From assembly GCF_020554865.1 (NCBI RefSeq), contig NZ_JAJCIC010000013.1, positions 46,779 to 110,778 on the forward strand: a stretch of DNA of 64,000 nt, written 5' to 3'. The DNA is from Lacrimispora sp. 210928-DFI.3.58 (GTDB taxonomy: Bacteria; Bacillota; Clostridia; Lachnospirales; Lachnospiraceae). A program made the position numbers and the translations under genes. Position 1 is the stretch's first letter. Every line of letters starts with the position of its first letter. The notes below the pieces were generated by a model that did not search any database, was not told the origin of the DNA, and worked only from the letters and a program-made list of their open reading frames with translations. Of this stretch, positions 59,931-64,000 are shown piece by piece.

Positions 59931-60203
59931 TCAGTGTACCCGGTCGCTTACATTGTGGGCATGTACATAGCCGCCCAGACAGATATCCTCTGTTGCATGT
60001 CCGATCACTTCCCCGTATTTATGGACATTTTCTCCACACTTGATATCCCTGACTGCTGCCTTGTGATATTTGGGAATATCATCTGCAGCCTGGATGGTGA
60101 TCTCCTCACTGTCCTGCACATAGGTAATATCCCCGCCTTTACAGACAGTCTCTGCCACAGTTACGACATCGTCCTTTGGTTGTATCAAAAAAGCATTGAT
60201 CAT
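59931..60203 (-). CDS. UxaA-family SAF-domain small subunit
   Basis: 90 residues, SAF-like beta-clip: KDDVVTVAETVCKGGDITYV and IPKYHKAAVRDIKCGENVHK, ending GGYVHAHNV. This is the small subunit that partners the large chain 15 bases downstream. The start follows GGGGGACATACC; the frame opens earlier but without a ribosome binding site. Confidence 0.88.
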   Translation of the reverse strand: MINAFLIQPKDDVVTVAETVCKGGDITYVQDSEEITIQAADDIPKYHKAAVRDIKCGENVHKYGEVIGHATEDICLGGYVHAHNVSDRVH

Positions 60204-60258
60204 GGTATGTCCCCCAATCTGATTTGATAGTATTATCATATCCCTTGCGGATGCCTGT

Positions 60259-60324
60259 TTCAACGTTGAATCAAACGATTTTCCCTGAAAAATCCCGTCT
60301 GTTTACTGGACATTTTATCCAGTA
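60259..60324. promoter_or_regulatory. Operator-like palindromes between the divergent UxaA and LarA-like genes
   Basis: TTCAACGTTGAA (60259-60270) is a perfect 12-base palindrome and TACTGGA-N7-TCCAGTA (60304-60324) a perfect 7+7 inverted repeat. Both lie in the 246-base divergent spacer, so one regulator, plausibly the PucR-type protein, could control both transcripts. A TATAATAAAT element near 60390 may be the -10 for the LarA-like gene. Confidence 0.6.
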
Positions 60325-60449
60325 CCTCGTGCCTCTTTTTCTGTCTGAAATCGTAGCATATTCCGATGATTTTTCTGACTGCCGGTTATATAATAAATGG
60401 AAAAAGGGGTTGCTTTCGCAACATGATTCCGTATATAAGGAGGGGTACC

Positions 60450-61748
60450 ATGCAGTTTATTGAATTTCCAAAAATGAATCTCAAGGTCGAGGGTATGGAG
60501 CAGGTTCATATTCCGCGTATGATGAAGATCCGGCAGATCTATGATAAGACGAAGATCGAAGATATCCCCGGATGGATCACCAGCCAGATGGAACAGAACC
60601 TAAAAGATCCGTCACAATACCGCGGAAAGCGGCTCTGTATCACAGCCGGAAGCCGCGGGATCCCCCATCTCGATGTCATTATCCGCACAATTGTTGACAA
60701 ATTAAAATCATGGGGAGCAGAGCCTTTTATCATCCCTGCTATGGGCAGCCATGGAGGCGGTACTGCCGAAGGACAGGCAGAAATGCTGGCAGGCTTCAAC
60801 ATCACAGAGGAAACCATGGGCGTTCCCATCCTGTCCTCCATGGAGGTGGTGCAGATCGGAGGCCTGGCTGACGGCACACCTGTTTACTGCGATAAATATG
60901 CAGCGGAATCAGACGGTATCATTGTATTAAACAAGGTAAAGCCCCACACGGATTTCCGCGGAAAGCATGAAAGCGGCATGGCAAAAATGATGGCCATCGG
61001 CCTGGCAAAGCACAAGGGCGCCTCAATGTTCCACATGAAGGGCTTCCCTACTTTTGCAGAGCGCATTCCACAGGTCTGTGATGTGTTCCTTGCAAATGCT
61101 CCTGTAGCATTTGGAGTCGGCATTGTGCAGAATGCCTATGATGAGATCAGTGAGATCGAGGTGATGGAAAAGGAGCATCTCCTTGAAAAGGATGCCGAGC
61201 TTCTTGAGATTGCCAAATCAAAGGTTCCCACCTTTAAGTTCCCTAAGATCGATGTTCTTGTCATTGACGAGATCGGTAAAAATGTCAGCGGAAACGGTCA
61301 TGATCCCAACATTACCGGAAGGAGCAATTCTGATGGCTTCCGGGATGTGATCGATATCCAGAAGGTATTTGTCCGCGGCCTAAACAAGGAAACCCATCAC
61401 AATGCCTGCGGCCTGGGAACTGCCGATATCACCACCCGCCGCTGTTTAAACAGTGTTGACTTTGAGGCGACCTGGGTCAATGTTATTACCTCCACAAGGC
61501 TTATGGGCGGAGTGATCCCTATCTATATGGAAAATGACAGGGAGGCCCTTTTGATCGCCATCCGTACCTGCACCGGTGCAGATTTCTCCTTTGACAAGGT
61601 AAAGGTGGTGCGGATCAAGGATACCCTACATATGGATGAAATTGAAGTTTCCGAGAGCTATTATGAAGAATTAAAGGACAATCCAGAGGTTGAGATCATC
61701 AGTGAGCCCTATGATATGGAATTTGACAAGGAAGGCTTTATGATCTGA
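60450..61748 (+). CDS. LarA-like (DUF2088) protein
   Basis: 432 residues. IIPAMGSHGGGTAEGQ and NKVKPHTDFRGKHESGMAKM are the family's conserved blocks, and HHNACGLGTADITTRR another. Distantly related to the LarA-like enzyme at 20.8 kb; probably an isomerase/racemase of a hydroxy acid but without proof. AAGGAGG six bases before the ATG fixes the start (the frame is open to 60366). Divergent from the UxaA-type genes, suggesting one pathway. Its end overlaps the next gene tail-to-tail by 11 bases. Confidence 0.72.
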   Translation: MQFIEFPKMNLKVEGMEQVHIPRMMKIRQIYDKTKIEDIPGWITSQMEQNLKDPSQYRGKRLCITAGSRGIPHLDVIIRTIVDKLKSWGAEPFIIPAMGSHGGGTAEGQAEMLAGFNITEETMGVPILSSMEVVQIGGLADGTPVYCDKYAAESDGIIVLNKVKPHTDFRGKHESGMAKMMAIGLAKHKGASMFHMKGFPTFAERIPQVCDVFLANAPVAFGVGIVQNAYDEISEIEVMEKEHLLEKDAELLEIAKSKVPTFKFPKIDVLVIDEIGKNVSGNGHDPNITGRSNSDGFRDVIDIQKVFVRGLNKETHHNACGLGTADITTRRCLNSVDFEATWVNVITSTRLMGGVIPIYMENDREALLIAIRTCTGADFSFDKVKVVRIKDTLHMDEIEVSESYYEELKDNPEVEIISEPYDMEFDKEGFMI

Positions 61749-62478
61749 TCTTGATAAACTGCCATGACCGGATATTCACCCGCGTAACAGCAGTGCCGCA
61801 GTATTCGCAGAAGGCCTCGCCCAGCCTGGTAACGGGTGCACCGCACTGGGGACAGGTAAGTCCCACGGCTGCGCCCTCTCCTGCTGCCTTGTTCTCATCC
61901 TGGACATACTGGAGCTCCATATTGTACCGGGACTGTTCCAAATATTCTTTAGAGCCTGACAGGATCTGCCCATTCCTTCTCTTATAGTGCAGATATTGCA
62001 CGGAGGTTTGTATGGTAATGGTGCAGGTCCCTTTTTCCTTTGTATACCCAAGGATCTCTGTCCGGTGTATCTTTATGTCCTGAAACAGCTCCTCTATCTC
62101 CTGGGACTTTAGGTCAGAGATCCAAAGCCTTGCCTGGTCCAAAATCTCAGAGGATGCACCATTCAGAAGAGACAGCTCCTGGCTGCTCACAGCCTTTAAA
62201 AAGGACGCAAGAAGGTTCTGGGACCTTGCCCGGAATTCCGGCCAGTCAAATTCCGGGAAATCCTTTTTTATCTGTGGGAGGTAGACGCTTGTCATGCCGG
62301 ATACGGAACGCGGAGTGAGGGATTCCTCCAGCCTGCGTTTTCTCATTCCTTCCTCCCAGTCCTCTGTTCCGAACAGAGCCTTTGAGACGCGCCGTGCGGT
62401 CCTCTTCACCTTCCAGTAAATAAAAAAGCCTCCCGCAAGCACCAGGAGTAATATGCCAGCGAATAGGTAACTGCTCAT
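61738..62478 (-). CDS. Membrane protein with C-terminal zinc ribbon
   Basis: 246 residues: an N-terminal membrane segment (SYLFAGILLLVLAGGFFIYW), a central region resembling Tim44-like domains (IKKDFPEFDWPEFRARSQNL), and a zinc ribbon with two CxxC pairs (LTCPQCGAP ... FCEYCGTAV). Function unknown. The start at 62478 is behind GGAGAGGAG; the longer frame runs into a hairpin. Own promoter at 62576-62604. Confidence 0.75.
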   Translation of the reverse strand: MSSYLFAGILLLVLAGGFFIYWKVKRTARRVSKALFGTEDWEEGMRKRRLEESLTPRSVSGMTSVYLPQIKKDFPEFDWPEFRARSQNLLASFLKAVSSQELSLLNGASSEILDQARLWISDLKSQEIEELFQDIKIHRTEILGYTKEKGTCTITIQTSVQYLHYKRRNGQILSGSKEYLEQSRYNMELQYVQDENKAAGEGAAVGLTCPQCGAPVTRLGEAFCEYCGTAVTRVNIRSWQFIKIRS

Positions 62479-62507
62479 CCGCACTCTCCTCTCCCCTTTG
62501 TCCGTTT

Positions 62508-62561
62508 GTAACAGTTCAATCGGCTGCCAGCCGCCCTCCCGGCAGCCGACTGAACTGTTAC
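62508..62561. repeat. Hairpin A: 21-bp near-perfect inverted repeat
   Basis: GTAACAGTTCAATCGGCTGCC pairs with its complement at 62541-62561 with one mismatch, across a 12-base GC loop. It lies in the 5' leader of the zinc-ribbon gene. The core CTGCCGGGAGG resembles the arms of the palindrome at 2.1-2.4 kb. Confidence 0.8.
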
Positions 62562-62575
62562 GTCCGTTTTCTTTT

Positions 62576-62604
62576 ATTGTAAACGAAAGCCTCCTGGCTG
62601 GCAA
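62576..62604 (-). promoter_or_regulatory. Promoter of the zinc-ribbon membrane protein gene
   Basis: On the minus strand TTGCCA, 17 bases, TACAAT, placing hairpin A within the transcribed leader and hairpin B upstream. Confidence 0.6.
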
Positions 62605-62635
62605 CCAAAACAAACTTAAGTTTCCGTATTTTACG

Positions 62636-62690
62636 CTGTGGCTGCCGGGAAGGACGTCTGAAGCGCTGGCCGTCCTCCCGGCAGCCGCAG
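62636..62690. repeat. Hairpin B: about 19-bp inverted repeat
   Basis: CTGTGGCTGCCGGGAAGGAC pairs with GTCCTCCCGGCAGCCGCAG (one bulge, one mismatch) across a 16-base loop. Core CTGCCGGGAAGGA as in the 2.1-kb palindrome. Not within a gene. Confidence 0.78.
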
Positions 62691-62706
62691 TGCAAAAGGC
62701 AGAAAA

Positions 62707-62737
62707 ATACCCCGGTCTTTATCACCGGGGCAATTAT
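62707..62737 (-). terminator. Terminator of the flavodoxin gene
   Basis: On the minus strand CCCCGGT, a GATAAAG loop, ACCGGGG and then TATTTTTC, about 20 bases after the flavodoxin stop. Confidence 0.88.
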
Positions 62738-62756
62738 GACAAGCTATCCTTTTCTG

Positions 62757-63185
62757 TTACTCAGCCAGTGCCTTTCCTAACGCCTTGCAGGCCTCAAGAG
62801 CCTCATCATCAGGAGCTTCCTGGGCGATCACGCCCTCGCCGCCCGGAACAACTGCGCCTGCGTTTACCATGCGCTCTGTCCAGTCACGCATCCACTGGCC
62901 GTCTCCCCATCCGTAGGAGCCGAAGAGGCCGATCTTCTTTCCCGCAGCAAATCCTTCAACCTCCATTACGAAGGGCTCCATCTCGCTCTCCTCTAATACC
63001 TCTGCTCCCATTGCAGGGCATCCCAGTGCAAAGGCGGAAGCTGCCTTTAAGGCATCTATGGAAGCTCCGGAAACCTCTGTTACGACTGCTTTCTTTCCAG
63101 CCTCCTCGATTCCTTGTGCAACTGCCTGTGCCATAGCCTCTGTGTTGCCGGTCTGTGACCAATATACTACCATAATCTCATCCAT
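62757..63185 (-). CDS. Flavodoxin
   Basis: 142 residues. The FMN phosphate loop YWSQTGNTEAMA (residues 8-19) and the GSYGWGDGQWMRDW segment of short-chain flavodoxins are present. Carries electrons in place of ferredoxin, typically under iron limitation. AAAGGAGG precedes the ATG. Downstream of a DUF3793 gene, a frequent pairing in Clostridia. Confidence 0.95.
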   Translation of the reverse strand: MDEIMVVYWSQTGNTEAMAQAVAQGIEEAGKKAVVTEVSGASIDALKAASAFALGCPAMGAEVLEESEMEPFVMEVEGFAAGKKIGLFGSYGWGDGQWMRDWTERMVNAGAVVPGGEGVIAQEAPDDEALEACKALGKALAE

Positions 63186-63223
63186 GTTTGTTTTCCTCCT
63201 TTTGTCATTATTTTATATGGATA

Positions 63224-63814
63224 CTAATGATAACAATTTAAAATATTTCTTACTCCCATTCCGCCGGAGAACATCTGTATAACCTTTTCACGAGCCCAGT
63301 TATAGCCTGCGAATACTCTCATACACTCCGACAGATCCGAATACACCTTCCAGTAACCGATGTAGAGAAAATTCTTCCCTTCATTCTCGATGAATCCAGA
63401 TACATCCTTTGTGGGATAGCCTAAGAGCAGACCGATCTCATGAGGGAAATCTGCCTTCTCCTCCATATGGGCTCCGTAACGCAGCGCCACCTTGCGCAGG
63501 ATCAGCCCCAAGGCCATGCCCTGGTAGCCAAAATGCTCCATGAGCTCCCTCACATCCTTCTGTCTCAAATACCGCTCCAGCTTTTCCCTGCTGTAAAGCA
63601 GAAAGGTTACCTTTTCCTCTGATTCATAGAGGAGAAAACAGGAAACCGCAGTATCACGAAACAGCCTTATGACCTCATTTCGATGGGCTTTGCTGACAGT
63701 CAGAAGGTTTGATATCTTAAGTCCTGTTAAGAGGGGAGCACATTGAAGCGCTACCTGCGTCTCCAGCTCCCTATGGTTCAGTTCCAGCATCAAGTCCAAT
63801 GTCTCCCTGCTCAT
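63224..63814 (-). CDS. DUF3793 family protein
   Basis: 196 residues. FPHEIGLLLGYPTKDVSGFI, NFLYIGYWKVYSDL and a CxxxFxxY-like RVFAGYNWAREKV region are recognisable DUF3793 features; these genes usually lie with flavodoxin and iron-uptake genes. Biochemical role unknown. The start at 63814 follows GAGGTGG. A palindrome upstream suggests metal-dependent control together with the flavodoxin gene. Confidence 0.82.
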   Translation of the reverse strand: MSRETLDLMLELNHRELETQVALQCAPLLTGLKISNLLTVSKAHRNEVIRLFRDTAVSCFLLYESEEKVTFLLYSREKLERYLRQKDVRELMEHFGYQGMALGLILRKVALRYGAHMEEKADFPHEIGLLLGYPTKDVSGFIENEGKNFLYIGYWKVYSDLSECMRVFAGYNWAREKVIQMFSGGMGVRNILNCYH

Positions 63815-63842
63815 ATGCCACCTCAATCAAATATAATCAAAA

Positions 63843-63858
63843 GTTAGTTTTAACTAAC
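63843..63858. promoter_or_regulatory. Operator-like palindrome upstream of DUF3793-flavodoxin
   Basis: GTTAGTT-TT-AACTAAC, 7+2+7 symmetry, 28 bases before the DUF3793 start codon. The TTAG...CTAA ends resemble DtxR/IdeR-type iron boxes. The regulator identity is inferred from the iron-linked genes downstream. Confidence 0.6.
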
Positions 63859-63930
63859 CATATGACATATACTACCAGATTTATCCCATAAAAACAAGTA
63901 GGGGCCACTGAAAAACTTTCTCAATAGAAA

Positions 63931-63990
63931 AGGGCAGGAAAACCTGCCCTCAGACTGTAGACAAAGTCCCGAGCGAGAGCTCGGACTTTT
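63931..63990. terminator. Two terminator-like hairpins at the right edge
   Basis: AGGGCAGG-AAAA-CCTGCCCT (63931-63950) and AAAGTC..GAGC-GAGA-GCTC..GACTTT (63963-63990), the latter followed by TTCTACATTT. They probably end a transcript of a gene beyond the window. The rest of 63859-64000 shows no gene. Confidence 0.7.
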
Positions 63991-64000
63991 CTACATTTAT

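Overview
The window looks like chromosome of a Gram-positive anaerobe of the class Clostridia, most likely a Lachnospiraceae (Clostridium/Hungatella/Enterocloster-like). This is inferred from gene content and order (radC-mreCD-pbp2-minCDE-rodA-mgsA, yggS-sepF, a glmS ribozyme, DUF3793 beside flavodoxin, UxaA/LarA enzymes), strong AGGAGG ribosome binding sites and moderate GC. No rRNA, tRNA, insertion sequence or CRISPR array was seen. The first gene (mutL) is cut by the window edge.

Layout. 0-4.8 kb: mutL, miaA, a 260-base palindromic intergenic element, a PLP enzyme of the aluminium-resistance family, a small membrane protein and radC. 4.8-13.6 kb: an elongation/division operon (mreC, mreD, PBP2, minC, minD, minE, rodA, an mgsA-like gene lacking key catalytic residues, a D,D-carboxypeptidase); mreB is not between radC and mreC. 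13.6-20.6 kb: small P-loop protein, HlyD-like protein, yggS, sepF, aroB, lspA, rluD-type synthase, cytidylate-kinase-like protein. 20.7-23.3 kb: a LarA-family enzyme with two palindromic operators and a convergent LacI regulator. 23.5-35.2 kb: one long co-directional block with a sulfonate/nitrate-type ABC transporter, a two-component system and six enzymes that would take an amino-sugar phosphate to triose phosphates (NagB-like, NagA, PFK, TPI, class II aldolase, PGI). It faces glmS, which carries its own glmS ribozyme and promoter.

37.5-45.4 kb: NlpC/P60 hydrolase, LCP-family protein, TtcA-like enzyme, an HPr paralogue without the regulatory serine, CutC, a YARHG lipoprotein, a Nudix hydrolase and a DUF3592 protein. 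45.5-49.8 kb: a MarR-controlled operon with a DASS-type transporter, a metallo-beta-lactamase-fold hydrolase and an OadA-like protein that has lost metal-site residues and the biotin domain.

50.07-56.03 kb: the most interesting region, a complete 5.9-kb filamentous prophage (inovirus) flanked by 72-base direct repeats. It encodes a HUH replication initiator, ssDNA-binding protein, signal-peptide-bearing major coat protein, Zot-like assembly ATPase, two large secreted/membrane proteins, several very small proteins and a divergently transcribed ribbon-helix-helix repressor with palindromic operators. It sits 5' of a XerS-like tyrosine recombinase gene, in a dif-like site located like difSL of streptococci. 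The phage appears to have displaced the native recombinase promoter 5.9 kb to the left and to supply a replacement promoter at nearly the same distance from the repeat.

57.1-63.8 kb: PucR-type regulator, split UxaA-type dehydratase, a second LarA-like enzyme, a zinc-ribbon membrane protein preceded by long hairpins, flavodoxin and a DUF3793 protein behind a metal-box-like palindrome. Gene calls rest on motif recognition and reading of start sites; no database search was run.
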